DNA of 64,000 nt, from positions 186,001-250,000 of the forward strand of contig JAFUIR010000011.1 in NCBI GenBank assembly GCA_017468395.1. Direction: 5' to 3'. How positions within the stretch are numbered: the first letter of the stretch is position 1; every line of letters starts with the position of its first letter. The DNA comes from Lachnospiraceae bacterium. Its GTDB lineage: Bacteria; Bacillota; Clostridia; Lachnospirales; Lachnospiraceae. Position numbers and translations under genes: made by a program. Shown here in pieces: positions 54,048 through 63,100 of this stretch. The notes beneath the pieces were generated by a model, which had not been told where the DNA came from, did no database searches, and was given only the letters and a program-made list of their open reading frames with translations.

Positions 54048-54090
54048 AATTCCTATCTTGGAAAAGCCAGGATAGGAATTTTAAATTTGA
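54048..54090 (+). terminator. Intrinsic terminator after the flgJ-like gene
   Basis: AATTCCTATCTTGG (54048-54061) pairs with CCAGGATAGGAATT (54067-54080) with one G-T pair, followed by TTAAATTT. Confidence 0.82.
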
Positions 54091-54124
54091 AACTGATACC
54101 AAGGCATGAGAAGAAAGGTTTAAA

Positions 54125-56401
54125 ATGGAAAGTATACAAGGATATGTGGAACATATCATTTTTCAAAATGCAGACAATGGATATACAGTCATGAATCTGG
54201 TGGCAGACGGAGAGGAAATTACCTGTGTGGGGATGCTTAAAGGTATTTCCCAAGGCGAAAGCATTAAGGCGGAAGGGGATTACATTTCACATCCGGTCTA
54301 TGGAAATCAGTTTAAAATCTCGTCTTTTCAGACCACATTGCCGGAAGACAGTGTCAGTATGGAAAGGTATTTGGGCAGTGGTGCTATCCGGGGAGTGGGT
54401 CCGGCGCTGGCGGCCCGTATTGTAAAAAAATTCGGTGCCGATACGTTCAGGATTATCGACGAAGAGCCGGAACGGCTTGTGGAAATTAAGGGAATCAGCG
54501 AGCGTATTGCAAGAGAAATTTCTGCCCAGATGGAGGAAAAAAAGGATTTGCGTGAGGCCATGGTATACTTACAAAAATTCGGGATTTCCAATACTTTAGC
54601 TATAAAAATATATAATACATACGGAAACGGGCTGTACCATGTTATGCAGGAAAACCCCTACCGCCTGGCGGAAGATATACAGGGCGTGGGATTTAAGATT
54701 GCAGATGAAATAGCAGGAAAAATCGGTATACATACCGATTCCGATTATCGGATTCGCAGCGGACTTCTTTACACCTTGTTGCAGGCAGTACAGGAAGGAA
54801 ACACTTATCTCCCGATGGAGATACTGCGTAAAAGGGCGGCAGCACTTTTGGAATTAAAAGAAGAGTATATGGATGCCCAAGTGGCGAATCTTTCCATGGA
54901 TAGAAAAATAGTAATAAAGGGGGCGGAAAATTTATACGCCGGTGTTTCGGGACAAATTTCTGATGAGGCAAAAGTTTTTGCATCTACTTTTTATTTTGCA
55001 GAACTAAATTGTGCCCGGATGTTACACGACCTTAATTTGACTATGGCCGGTTCTGATGGTTTGCTTCCGTCTGAAGAAAAATATATTTTAGAGAGAGTAA
55101 AACGCCTTGACCGGGATTTGGGATTGGAATTGGATGAATTACAGATGAATGCGGTTCTTGAAAGCGTAAAGCATGGACTGCTGATAATATCCGGTGGTCC
55201 CGGCACAGGAAAAACCACAACCATCAATACTATTATCCGATATTTTGAAAGTGAAAATATGGATATCTTTCTGGCGGCGCCTACGGGACGTGCGGCTAAG
55301 CGCATGACGGAGGCGACAGGCTATGAAGCCAGAACGATACACAGAATGTTGGAACTAAACGGAGCCCTTTCTGACGATGAACACCGAAGTGTACGTTTTG
55401 AAAGAAATGAAGAAAATCCGTTGGAGGCAGATGTAATTATTGTAGATGAAATGTCTATGGTGGATTTGACAGTTTTTCAGGCATTGTTAAAAGCAGTTAC
55501 TCCCGGTACCCGTTTGATTCTGGTGGGGGACGTGGATCAGCTTCCTTCGGTAGGTCCGGGACAGATTTTGAGGGATCTTATAGAGAGCGGAGCCTTTCCT
55601 ACCGTGACACTAAAGAAGATTTTCCGTCAGGCGGGAGAAAGTGACATTGTTGTCAATGCGCACAAAATCAATCGGGGAGAACAAATTGCTTTGGACAACA
55701 AAAGTCGTGATTTTTTCTTTCTTGAAAGAAGTGACACTAATGTCATATACAAACATATGGTGCAACTTATCACGGAGAAATTGCCTAAATATGTAGATGC
55801 AGATAGTTTAGATATCCAAGTACTGACACCTATGCGCAAAGGTACCTTGGGAGTGGAGACTTTAAATAAGATTTTACAGGAATATATTAATCCGCCTGCG
55901 GTTGGGAAAAAAGAGCATGTGGCAGGTGATACGGTGCTGCGCATGGGCGATAAAGTGATGCAGATACGGAACAATTACCAGTTGGAATGGGAGGTGCTGA
56001 GCCGGTATGGCATTCCTATTGACAAAGGAATGGGCGTGTTTAACGGTGATGTGGGCAAAATAGTGGAAATAAATGATTATGCCCAGCAATTGGTGGTGGA
56101 ATTTGAGGAACAAAAGCGTGTGACTTATGCTTATGCCGGATTGGAAGAATTGGAACTGGCTTATGCGGTTACTATCCATAAGTCTCAGGGAAGTGAATAT
56201 CCGGCGGTGGTGTTGCCAATTTTAAGCGGTCCGAAAATGTTGCTGAACCGTAACTTGCTTTATACTGCGGTGACGAGAGCCAAAACCTGCGTGACTATTT
56301 TGGGCAGCAGTGAGACCGTGCGTGACATGATTGAAAATGCACAGGTCAGCAGACGGTACACGGCGCTGAGGGATAGGATATGCGAAATTAGGGGAAATTA
56401 G
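54125..56401 (+). CDS. recD2: RecD2-type SF1 helicase
   Basis: 758 residues. N-terminal OB-like region (ESIQGYVEHIIFQNADNGYTVM), helix-hairpin-helix repeats (about 85-220), then the helicase core: Walker A GGPGTGKTTT with Lys363, VIIVDEMSMVDL, LILVGDVDQLPSVGPG, KIFRQAGESDIV and the C-terminal AVTIHKSQGSEYPAVV and YTAVTRAKT. RecD2 proteins act in DNA repair independently of RecBCD. The start has GAGAAGAAAGG upstream. Confidence 0.94.
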   Translation: MESIQGYVEHIIFQNADNGYTVMNLVADGEEITCVGMLKGISQGESIKAEGDYISHPVYGNQFKISSFQTTLPEDSVSMERYLGSGAIRGVGPALAARIVKKFGADTFRIIDEEPERLVEIKGISERIAREISAQMEEKKDLREAMVYLQKFGISNTLAIKIYNTYGNGLYHVMQENPYRLAEDIQGVGFKIADEIAGKIGIHTDSDYRIRSGLLYTLLQAVQEGNTYLPMEILRKRAAALLELKEEYMDAQVANLSMDRKIVIKGAENLYAGVSGQISDEAKVFASTFYFAELNCARMLHDLNLTMAGSDGLLPSEEKYILERVKRLDRDLGLELDELQMNAVLESVKHGLLIISGGPGTGKTTTINTIIRYFESENMDIFLAAPTGRAAKRMTEATGYEARTIHRMLELNGALSDDEHRSVRFERNEENPLEADVIIVDEMSMVDLTVFQALLKAVTPGTRLILVGDVDQLPSVGPGQILRDLIESGAFPTVTLKKIFRQAGESDIVVNAHKINRGEQIALDNKSRDFFFLERSDTNVIYKHMVQLITEKLPKYVDADSLDIQVLTPMRKGTLGVETLNKILQEYINPPAVGKKEHVAGDTVLRMGDKVMQIRNNYQLEWEVLSRYGIPIDKGMGVFNGDVGKIVEINDYAQQLVVEFEEQKRVTYAYAGLEELELAYAVTIHKSQGSEYPAVVLPILSGPKMLLNRNLLYTAVTRAKTCVTILGSSETVRDMIENAQVSRRYTALRDRICEIRGN

Positions 56402-56417
56402 TACAAAGGAGAGAAAA

Positions 56418-57080
56418 TTGAGATTAAAAATTGTGTGGGAATTTTTACTGGGCTTATTGTTTCCGGAGAGGTGTCCCCTCTGTGATGAGCCTGTAAAGAC
56501 GGGGGAAAAGGGATTTTGCCGGGAGTGCCGCAAAAAGTTGCGGATTGTAGGAGAAGGCGGAAAGATGAAAAGAGAGCATGTTGCGGAAGTGAGAGTGCTC
56601 TATGAATATCCTTCCGTGGCACCGGCTGTTTATCGTTTTAAATACAGTGGCCGCAAAAGATACGCCGCTGTTTTTGCAAAAGAAATATATGACGAATTGG
56701 GAGAGGTTATAAAGACCTGGAGGGCAGACGGGATTATTGCGGTTCCCCTTCATCCCAAAAGGCTGAGGAAGCGGGGATATAATCAGGCAGCGCTGCTGGC
56801 AAAGGAACTTTCAAAGTATTTGGGGGTGCCCTTTTACAGTAGCTTGGTGCAACGGATAAAGAATACGGTTCCGCTGAAAGAATTAAATGCCTCGGAGCGC
56901 CAAAATAATTTGAAAAAGGCTTTCAAAATGTGCCAAAATGATGTAAAATTAAATACGATTATAATTGTTGATGACATTTACACTACGGGACAGACCGTAG
57001 AGGAGATGGCAAAGCTGTTATGGTTCCACGGAGTTAAACAAATTTATGTGGTTGCATTGGCCGGAGGGTCGGATGCATAA
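56418..57080 (+). CDS. comF: ComF family protein (phosphoribosyltransferase-like)
   Basis: 220 residues. An N-terminal zinc finger (CPLCDEPV..CRECRKKL) precedes a PRTase domain with the PRPP loop TIIIVDDIYTTGQT and HPKRLRKRGYNQAALLAKEL. It is linked to DNA uptake in competent bacteria. The start is TTG, with AAAGGAGAG upstream. It is followed by yvyF, as in the Bacillus comF-yvyF-flgM region. Confidence 0.9.
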   Translation: MRLKIVWEFLLGLLFPERCPLCDEPVKTGEKGFCRECRKKLRIVGEGGKMKREHVAEVRVLYEYPSVAPAVYRFKYSGRKRYAAVFAKEIYDELGEVIKTWRADGIIAVPLHPKRLRKRGYNQAALLAKELSKYLGVPFYSSLVQRIKNTVPLKELNASERQNNLKKAFKMCQNDVKLNTIIIVDDIYTTGQTVEEMAKLLWFHGVKQIYVVALAGGSDA

Positions 57081-57090
57081 GGAGGAAATT

Positions 57091-57495
57091 ATGAACGTAA
57101 GAAATTGTAGAAAATGCGGAAGAGTTTATAATCATGTGGTGGGTCCTACAATTTGTCCTGCCTGCCGGGAACAAATGGATAAAAAATTCGGAGAAGTAAA
57201 AGAATATGTAAGAGAGCATAGAGGTGCTACAATCAATGAAGTTTCTGAGAAGTGCGAAGTGGAAGTACAGCAGATTCATCAGTGGCTGCGCGAAGAGCGC
57301 CTGGAACTTATGGAAGGTTCAGGAATTGTGCTTCAATGCGAAAGTTGCGGTGCAGTTATTTACAGTGGACGTTTCTGTCAGGGATGTAAGAATGGTTTGG
57401 CAAGAGGCTTAAATAAGTCTATTGCACCTGCTCCCAAGGCAGCTCCCGAACCTGTGAAGCAGACCCGTGACAAAGACAAGATGAGATTCCTGTAA
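57091..57495 (+). CDS. YvyF-family flagellar operon protein (TIGR03826 type)
   Basis: 134 residues. An N-terminal zinc ribbon (NCRKCGRVYNHV..ICPACREQ), a winged-helix segment (VREHRGATINEVSEKCEVEVQQIHQWLREERLEL) and a second Cys set (CESCGAVIYSGRFCQGC) match the YvyF group, which lies beside flgM in Bacillus. No flgM follows here. AAGGAGG before ATG 57091 sets the start; the upstream in-frame start at 57046 lies inside comF. Likely a regulator or assembly factor for flagella; the exact role is unknown. Confidence 0.88.
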   Translation: MNVRNCRKCGRVYNHVVGPTICPACREQMDKKFGEVKEYVREHRGATINEVSEKCEVEVQQIHQWLREERLELMEGSGIVLQCESCGAVIYSGRFCQGCKNGLARGLNKSIAPAPKAAPEPVKQTRDKDKMRFL

Positions 57496-57554
57496 GCAGA
57501 GGAGTTCTGAGTTAATTGTATTTTGAAAAAGGAATTTAAAAGAGGCTTGAAAAG

Positions 57555-57947
57555 ATGCTGAACGAAGAAAGAATTATTTTAATGACAAAGTTGGCATCCT
57601 ACGAAGCACATGAAGGAAAGAAAAACGGAGCCATAGGCAGTTATTTCCGAAGCGATTATGTGGGGATAAAAGTGCTTGGGTCCATGGTGTGCGCAGCGAT
57701 TGTTTTTGCAGTTTGTTTTGCACTGTATATTTTCTATGACTTCGAAGTGTTTATGCAGGATATATATAAAATGGACTTGTTTCTTTTTGCGCAAAACGTG
57801 TTGATTGCTTTTCTGGTTTTTGTGGCAGGTTATGGTTTGTTGTCCTATGTGATATACACAGTGCGTTACAGTAAGGCAAAAAAGGCGCAGAAAAATTATT
57901 ATAACAATCTTAAAAAATTGGCAAGCATGTATGAGAAATCATCATAA
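57555..57947 (+). CDS. Small two-helix membrane protein, unknown
   Basis: 130 residues. A polar N-terminus of about 35 residues is followed by membrane helices at about 36-60 and 72-96, then a basic C-terminal stretch (RYSKAKKAQKNYYNNLKKLASM). I recognise no family. Its position just before another membrane protein and cdaA suggests involvement in membrane or cell-wall homeostasis; inference only. Confidence 0.7.
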   Translation: MLNEERIILMTKLASYEAHEGKKNGAIGSYFRSDYVGIKVLGSMVCAAIVFAVCFALYIFYDFEVFMQDIYKMDLFLFAQNVLIAFLVFVAGYGLLSYVIYTVRYSKAKKAQKNYYNNLKKLASMYEKSS

Positions 57948-57968
57948 GCGGAAAGGTTTTAGTTTGAC

Positions 57969-59180
57969 ATGAGAACTATGCTGGAATTTAAAGAAATATT
58001 GAGAAAAGTATATGGCAAGTATGAAGTGTTCATCCTTCCGGTGGCTAAGTTTTTGCTGGCGCTTTTGACTCTGATGATGGTAAATAGCCGTCTTGGGTAT
58101 ATGGAGGCTGTGGACAACAGTGGAGTTGTGTTGATTGTGTCACTCCTTTGCTCCTTTCTTCCTATGGGATTTATATTGATTTTTGGGGCACTTTTCGTAC
58201 TGCTGCATTTGTATACTTTAGCTATAGAAATGGCATTGGTGGGACTTGCGGTATTCCTGATTATGGGACTTTTGTTCCTGCGTTTTGTGCCAAAGGACTC
58301 TTTGGTTGTATTGTTGACAACTTTGTGTTTTCACTTGAACATCCCCTATGTGATGCCGGTATGTATGGGTCTTGTGGGAACTCCGGCGTCTGCCGTTTCG
58401 GTAGGTTGCGGAGTAGTGGTTCATTACATGATTAACTTTATTTCCAATAATGCAACGGTAATCAGTTCCATAGAGGATTCCGAGGCTACGGTAAGGCTTC
58501 GGATGGTAATTGATTATTTGCTGGGAAACCGTGCTATGTTTGTGGTAGTAGCCGCTTTTGCAATTACGGTGTTTGTGGTATACATTATCAGGCGTATGTC
58601 CATAGACTATAACTGGAGCATTGCAATCATTGCAGGTGCAATGGTGGATGCGGTGGTTCTTTTGATAGGCGATTTGATGTATGATACAAATGTGTCTGTG
58701 GTATGGGTTCTGGTAGGAACTATTGTGGCGGTTTTGATTGCCTTTGTATTACAGTTTTTTGTGTTTAATGTGGATTACCGCCGGACAGAAAAAGTACAGT
58801 TTGAAGATGACGAATATTACTATTATGTAAAAGCAGTGCCGAAAATGACTGTGGCAACACCCACGAAGACTGTGAAAAAGATTAATTCCCAGGTAAGAAC
58901 CGGCAGTGCGCCCAGACCTTACGGTACGGCGACAGGTGCCAGAACATTGGGAGATGATGATGTCCGCGGAAATGCGGTTGCGGGAAACAGGACTTCGGCA
59001 ACAAGGGTGGCATCGGCTGCATCAGGAAGGACTGTTACAACTGAGCGGACGGGAAATCCTAACCGCAGTATGCAACACGACAGACTGTCTGCCGGAAGAA
59101 GTGTTTCTGCAAACAGAACTGTGACAAGTAATTATGAGGAAACTGCGGATCCTTTTTTGGAGGATTTGGAGGACGTATAA
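57969..59180 (+). CDS. Polytopic membrane protein with disordered tail, unknown
   Basis: 403 residues. About seven or eight membrane helices fill residues 17-265 (segments around 18-38, 48-75, 80-105, 115-150, 185-208, 213-232, 240-262). Residues 280-403 form a low-complexity Ser/Thr/Arg/Gly tail (GTATGARTLGDDDVRGNAVAG; ASGRTVTTERTG) ending in the acidic DPFLEDLEDV. No known transporter motif is seen. It stands 33 bases before cdaA and is likely co-transcribed with it. The tail could be a phosphorylation or protein-docking region. Confidence 0.75.
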   Translation: MRTMLEFKEILRKVYGKYEVFILPVAKFLLALLTLMMVNSRLGYMEAVDNSGVVLIVSLLCSFLPMGFILIFGALFVLLHLYTLAIEMALVGLAVFLIMGLLFLRFVPKDSLVVLLTTLCFHLNIPYVMPVCMGLVGTPASAVSVGCGVVVHYMINFISNNATVISSIEDSEATVRLRMVIDYLLGNRAMFVVVAAFAITVFVVYIIRRMSIDYNWSIAIIAGAMVDAVVLLIGDLMYDTNVSVVWVLVGTIVAVLIAFVLQFFVFNVDYRRTEKVQFEDDEYYYYVKAVPKMTVATPTKTVKKINSQVRTGSAPRPYGTATGARTLGDDDVRGNAVAGNRTSATRVASAASGRTVTTERTGNPNRSMQHDRLSAGRSVSANRTVTSNYEETADPFLEDLEDV

Positions 59181-59213
59181 ACACGAAACTATAAATAGTA
59201 TCAGAGGTACGCT

Positions 59214-60095
59214 ATGAATTACATTCAGTCCATGACAGAAGACCTTGACTTGCGTATGCCCACGATGGACATTACGGATGTTGTGGAGATTTTGATTATC
59301 TCCTTTCTGATTTATCACATTTTAATATGGATTAAGAACACCAGAGCATGGTCTTTGCTGAAAGGTATTCTGGTAATCGGTGCATTTCTGCTTGTGGCAG
59401 CGTACTTCCGTATGAATACCATCTTGTGGATGGCAAGTAACATTCTTGGATTTGCGGTTACAGCTGTCATTGTTATTATGCAGCCGGAACTTCGTAAAGC
59501 ACTGGAGGAATTGGGAAATAACAATTTAATCCGCTCTGTTTTGAACTTTGACGTAGTGGGAAGAAGAGAAGAAGGACTGTTTTCCGATAAAACAATCAAT
59601 GAGATTAGCAAGGCCTGCGTGGAGATGGGAAGGGTCAGAACCGGTGCCCTGATAGTCATTCAGCAGAAACAGCCTTTGGGAGATTTTGAAAGAACCGGTA
59701 TTGAAGTAGACGCTATAGTGACAAGCCAGTTGCTTATTAATATTTTTGAACACAACACACCGTTGCACGACGGTGCTGTTATTGTAAGAGGAAACCGTAT
59801 TACTTCGGCGACCTGTTATTTGCCCCTTTCCGACAATCTGAATTTGGATAAAGGTTTGGGTACAAGACATCGTGCAGGTCTGGGTATATCCGAAGTGACA
59901 GACGCTATGACTATTGTGGTTTCTGAGGAAACCGGTAAAATCAGCGTGGCGTATAAAGGAATGCTGGAACGCGGTCTGGATGGAGAGAAACTGAAACAGC
60001 GTTTGAAAAACATTCAAAACAAAGGTGAAAATGAAATCCGTAAACCTAGAAGAAGGGGAGGTAAAGGCAAGAATGAAAAAGAAACTGACAAATAA
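59214..60095 (+). CDS. cdaA: Diadenylate cyclase CdaA
   Basis: 293 residues. Three N-terminal membrane helices (about 23-40, 47-66, 72-92) precede the DAC domain, which holds DGA at 186-188 (LHDGAVIV) and RHR at 218-220 (TRHRAGLG), the residues needed to make c-di-AMP from two ATP. c-di-AMP controls potassium and osmolyte transport and wall integrity. A basic tail ends the protein (KPRRRGGKGKNEKETDK). The gene overlaps cdaR by 23 bases, so they are co-translated. Confidence 0.97.
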   Translation: MNYIQSMTEDLDLRMPTMDITDVVEILIISFLIYHILIWIKNTRAWSLLKGILVIGAFLLVAAYFRMNTILWMASNILGFAVTAVIVIMQPELRKALEELGNNNLIRSVLNFDVVGRREEGLFSDKTINEISKACVEMGRVRTGALIVIQQKQPLGDFERTGIEVDAIVTSQLLINIFEHNTPLHDGAVIVRGNRITSATCYLPLSDNLNLDKGLGTRHRAGLGISEVTDAMTIVVSEETGKISVAYKGMLERGLDGEKLKQRLKNIQNKGENEIRKPRRRGGKGKNEKETDK

Positions 60096-61347
60096 CCTTC
60101 TGCTGAAAATTCTTTCTGTGCTGATTGCCTTCTCGCTTTGGTTTGTAGTAATAAATATTGATGATCCGGTAGATGAAAAAACATTTTCAAATATAAAAGT
60201 AAACCTTATTAACACCGACGTCCTTGCTGCCCAAGACAAAGTGTATGAAGTGCTGGACGGGTCGGATGTCTTAAAAGTTAAAGTGGAAGCCAACCGGTCT
60301 TTGCTCGAAAATTTAAGTGCATCCGATATTGTAGCAGAGGCAGATTTTAAAAAAGTAACAGAGGACAATACGGTAGAAATTAATTTGTATTCTACCCGCT
60401 CTAATGATGAAATCAGAAGTATCAGTAGCGGCGTTACTGCGGTAAAATTAAATGTAGAAGACAAGAAGTCCAAACGCCTTATGCTGAGAACAGAAATAGC
60501 CGGTGAACCTGAGTCGGGATATATCGTAGGAAGTCCTGTGATGGATCAGAACCGTGTTGAAATTTCGGGACCGGAATCAGTGATTTCCGAGATTGCTTCG
60601 GCGGCGTTGAAAGTGGATGTAAGCGATTGGGACAGAGCAATTTTCACATATGCGGACGTGGTTTTGTATGATGCAGACAAAAAAGTAATAGAATCTGATG
60701 CTGTTACTATGAATACAAATCATGTAAAAGTGACAGTGCCTATTTTGCGCACGAAGGTAGTTCCTATTGTGGTAGAGACAACGGGTGTGCCTGCAGAAGG
60801 ATATGCTGCAACAGGCGTAGTGGAACAAAGCGTTAATTCTGTGATGATTGCGGCAGAGGATTCAGTAATTGCCGGTATCAACCGGATTGTAATCCCTAAA
60901 GCAGATTTGGATATTACCGATGATACGGAAACTTTGGAAAAGACTTATAGTATTAAGAGATTTTTACCGGAAAATGTAGTTCTGGCAGATGAGGAAACTA
61001 AGATTACGGTAAAGGTGTTCATCGAAAAACTGAAGGAACAGGCTTTCAAGATTCCGGCAGAACAGATACATTTGGTGGGAGTGCCTAAGGATTATGAAGT
61101 GAAACTGGCGGGTGATGCCACCGAGTTCAATTTGTATCTAAAGGGTCTGGAGGCTGATTTGAAAGCCGTACAAATCAGCGAAATTGAAGGTTTTATCCAG
61201 GTGGACAACTATATGGAAAGTCTGGATGTAGAAAAAGTGGAAGATGGTGTGTACTTAGTATCCATAGAATTTGATTTTAGTGGTAATGTTGTGCAGATCC
61301 GTGATGTGAAAGCGCTGATTAGCATACAAATTATAGAAGAAATGTAA
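60073..61347 (+). CDS. cdaR: CdaA regulatory protein CdaR (YbbR)
   Basis: 424 residues: a short cytosolic N-terminus, one membrane helix (about 10-30, NLLLKILSVLIAFSLWFVV) and four extracellular YbbR repeats, each with the GxP and VxxSGP-type pattern (GEPESGYIVGSP..RVEISGPESVIS; TGVPAEGYAATG). It modulates CdaA across the membrane. ATG 60073 is used, with GGGGAGG upstream; a longer frame at 60025 lies fully inside cdaA. Confidence 0.93.
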   Translation: MKKKLTNNLLLKILSVLIAFSLWFVVINIDDPVDEKTFSNIKVNLINTDVLAAQDKVYEVLDGSDVLKVKVEANRSLLENLSASDIVAEADFKKVTEDNTVEINLYSTRSNDEIRSISSGVTAVKLNVEDKKSKRLMLRTEIAGEPESGYIVGSPVMDQNRVEISGPESVISEIASAALKVDVSDWDRAIFTYADVVLYDADKKVIESDAVTMNTNHVKVTVPILRTKVVPIVVETTGVPAEGYAATGVVEQSVNSVMIAAEDSVIAGINRIVIPKADLDITDDTETLEKTYSIKRFLPENVVLADEETKITVKVFIEKLKEQAFKIPAEQIHLVGVPKDYEVKLAGDATEFNLYLKGLEADLKAVQISEIEGFIQVDNYMESLDVEKVEDGVYLVSIEFDFSGNVVQIRDVKALISIQIIEEM

Positions 61348-61364
61348 AGAAAGGTTTAAAAAAG

Positions 61365-62714
61365 ATGGCACGTTTATTTGGAACAGATGGTGTAAGAGGT
61401 GTAGCAAATGAGGAATTGACTCCCCTTCTTGCTATGCAACTTGGGCAGGCAGGAGCTTGTGTTTTGGCAAAGGAGAAAGAACATAAACCTACAATTATGG
61501 TAGGATGCGATACCCGTATTTCCGGGGATATGTTGGCAAATGCCCTTATGGCCGGTGCTTGTTCTGTAGGAGCAAACTGTATTTATGTAGGAGTCCTTCC
61601 TACGCCGGCGGTGGCTTATCTTGCAAGAAAGTATAAAGTGGATGCCGGAGCGGTTATTTCCGCATCTCACAATCCCGTAGAATTTAACGGAATTAAATTC
61701 TTTGACGGCAAAGGATATAAACTTCCTGATGCCATGGAAGATGAAATTGAGAGTCTGATTAAATCCGGTATGCAGGGAGTGAAGTTCCCTACCGGTACAA
61801 GTATTGGTAAAATCAAATACCGCAACGATGCAAGGGAAGAGTATATTAATCACTCTATCCGCGCCGTAAATGTAAATCTGAATGGTATGAAGATTGTAGT
61901 GGATTGTGCGGAAGGAGCTTCTTATTACACTTCTGTGGAAGCACTTAAAGAACTTGGAGCACAGGTTGTAGCAATACATAACAATCCTGACGGTACAAAT
62001 ATTAATGCAAACTGCGGTTCTACCCATATGGAAGAATTACAGGCAAGAGTTGTATATGAAAAGGCAAATGTTGGTCTGGCTTTTGACGGCGACGCAGACC
62101 GTATGCTGGCAGTAGATGAAAATGGAAATATGGTTGACGGTGACCAGATTATGGCTATCGTGGGCAATCATATGAAAAAACAGGGCAAACTGAAAAACGA
62201 GACAATTGTTACAACTGTCATGAGTAATTTAGGATTTACATTGATGGCTAATAAATATGACATCAAATTGGAACAAACCAAAGTCGGTGACAGATATGTT
62301 TTGGAACGTATGGTAGAAATCGGAGCGAGTCTTGGAGGAGAGCAGTCCGGTCACATTATTTTCCTTGATGAAAATACAACCGGTGACGGTCTGTTGAGTG
62401 CACTGCATTTGCTTGAAGTAATGGTAGATACAGGGGAGAAGTTGTCTGACCTGGCAGAAATTATGCAGGTACTTCCTCAGGCGCTGGTGAATGCAAAGGT
62501 TCCCAATCATAAGAAGGAACATTATATGGAGTATCCCGAAATTGCAGCGGCTATTGAGGAGATTACAAATAAATTCGCAGGTGAAGGAAGAGTGTTGATT
62601 CGTCCTTCCGGAACAGAACCGCTTGTTCGCGTTATGATTGAGGGGAAAGACAAAGCGCAGATTCAGCAGGAGGCTGAAAAACTGGCAAGTTTGATTCAGG
62701 ATATTATGTTTTAA
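61365..62714 (+). CDS. glmM: Phosphoglucosamine mutase GlmM
   Basis: 449 residues. MARLFGTDGVRGVANEELTP start, active-site phosphoserine Ser101 in ISASHNP, metal loop FDGDADR, sugar loop GGEQSGHI and phosphate loop RPSGTEPLVRV. It converts glucosamine-6-P to glucosamine-1-P for UDP-GlcNAc. The cdaA-cdaR-glmM order is conserved in Firmicutes, and GlmM binds CdaA and lowers its activity. Confidence 0.98.
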   Translation: MARLFGTDGVRGVANEELTPLLAMQLGQAGACVLAKEKEHKPTIMVGCDTRISGDMLANALMAGACSVGANCIYVGVLPTPAVAYLARKYKVDAGAVISASHNPVEFNGIKFFDGKGYKLPDAMEDEIESLIKSGMQGVKFPTGTSIGKIKYRNDAREEYINHSIRAVNVNLNGMKIVVDCAEGASYYTSVEALKELGAQVVAIHNNPDGTNINANCGSTHMEELQARVVYEKANVGLAFDGDADRMLAVDENGNMVDGDQIMAIVGNHMKKQGKLKNETIVTTVMSNLGFTLMANKYDIKLEQTKVGDRYVLERMVEIGASLGGEQSGHIIFLDENTTGDGLLSALHLLEVMVDTGEKLSDLAEIMQVLPQALVNAKVPNHKKEHYMEYPEIAAAIEEITNKFAGEGRVLIRPSGTEPLVRVMIEGKDKAQIQQEAEKLASLIQDIMF

Positions 62715-62737
62715 CCGGCAAAAGGAGGGCGATTGCA

Positions 62738-63001
62738 ATGGTAAGTCAGAAAGTGGTCATTAAGAATCCTACAGGGTTGCATTTAAGACCTGCGGGTATT
62801 TTGTGCAAAGAGGCAATGCAGTTTAAATCTCTTATCACATTCACTGTAAAAGAGAATACCGCAAATGCAAAGAGCGTACTGAGTGTTTTGGGTGCGTGTG
62901 TTAAATGCGGCGATGAAATTGAGTTTATTTGTGAAGGAATAGACGAAGAGGATGCGCTGAAAACTCTGGTAGAGTTGGTAGAAAGCGGACTCGGCGAATA
63001 A
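62738..63001 (+). CDS. ptsH: Phosphocarrier protein HPr
   Basis: 87 residues. The PTS phosphorylation site His15 lies in GLHLRPAG and the HPr-kinase site Ser46 in AKSVLSVLG, so both catalytic and regulatory residues are present. AAAGGAGG precedes ATG. It may be a canonical HPr or a paralogue, as enzyme I (ptsI) is not beside it. Contrast it with the histidine-less copy at 7711. Confidence 0.92.
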   Translation: MVSQKVVIKNPTGLHLRPAGILCKEAMQFKSLITFTVKENTANAKSVLSVLGACVKCGDEIEFICEGIDEEDALKTLVELVESGLGE

Positions 63002-63053
63002 TTCATCATAGAAACAAACAGTGAGTAAGAAACGTAAATAAAAACGTAAAATA

Positions 63054-63092
63054 AAAACAGGTAAGCCTCATGTGGGCTTACCTGTTTTGTTG
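63054..63092. terminator. Bidirectional terminator between ptsH and the DUF3048 gene
   Basis: AAAACAGGTAAGCC (63054-63067) pairs perfectly with GGCTTACCTGTTTT (63075-63088) over 14 bp; T-runs on both strands allow termination from both sides. The two genes converge on it. Confidence 0.9.
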
Positions 63093-63100
63093 TTTCAAGA

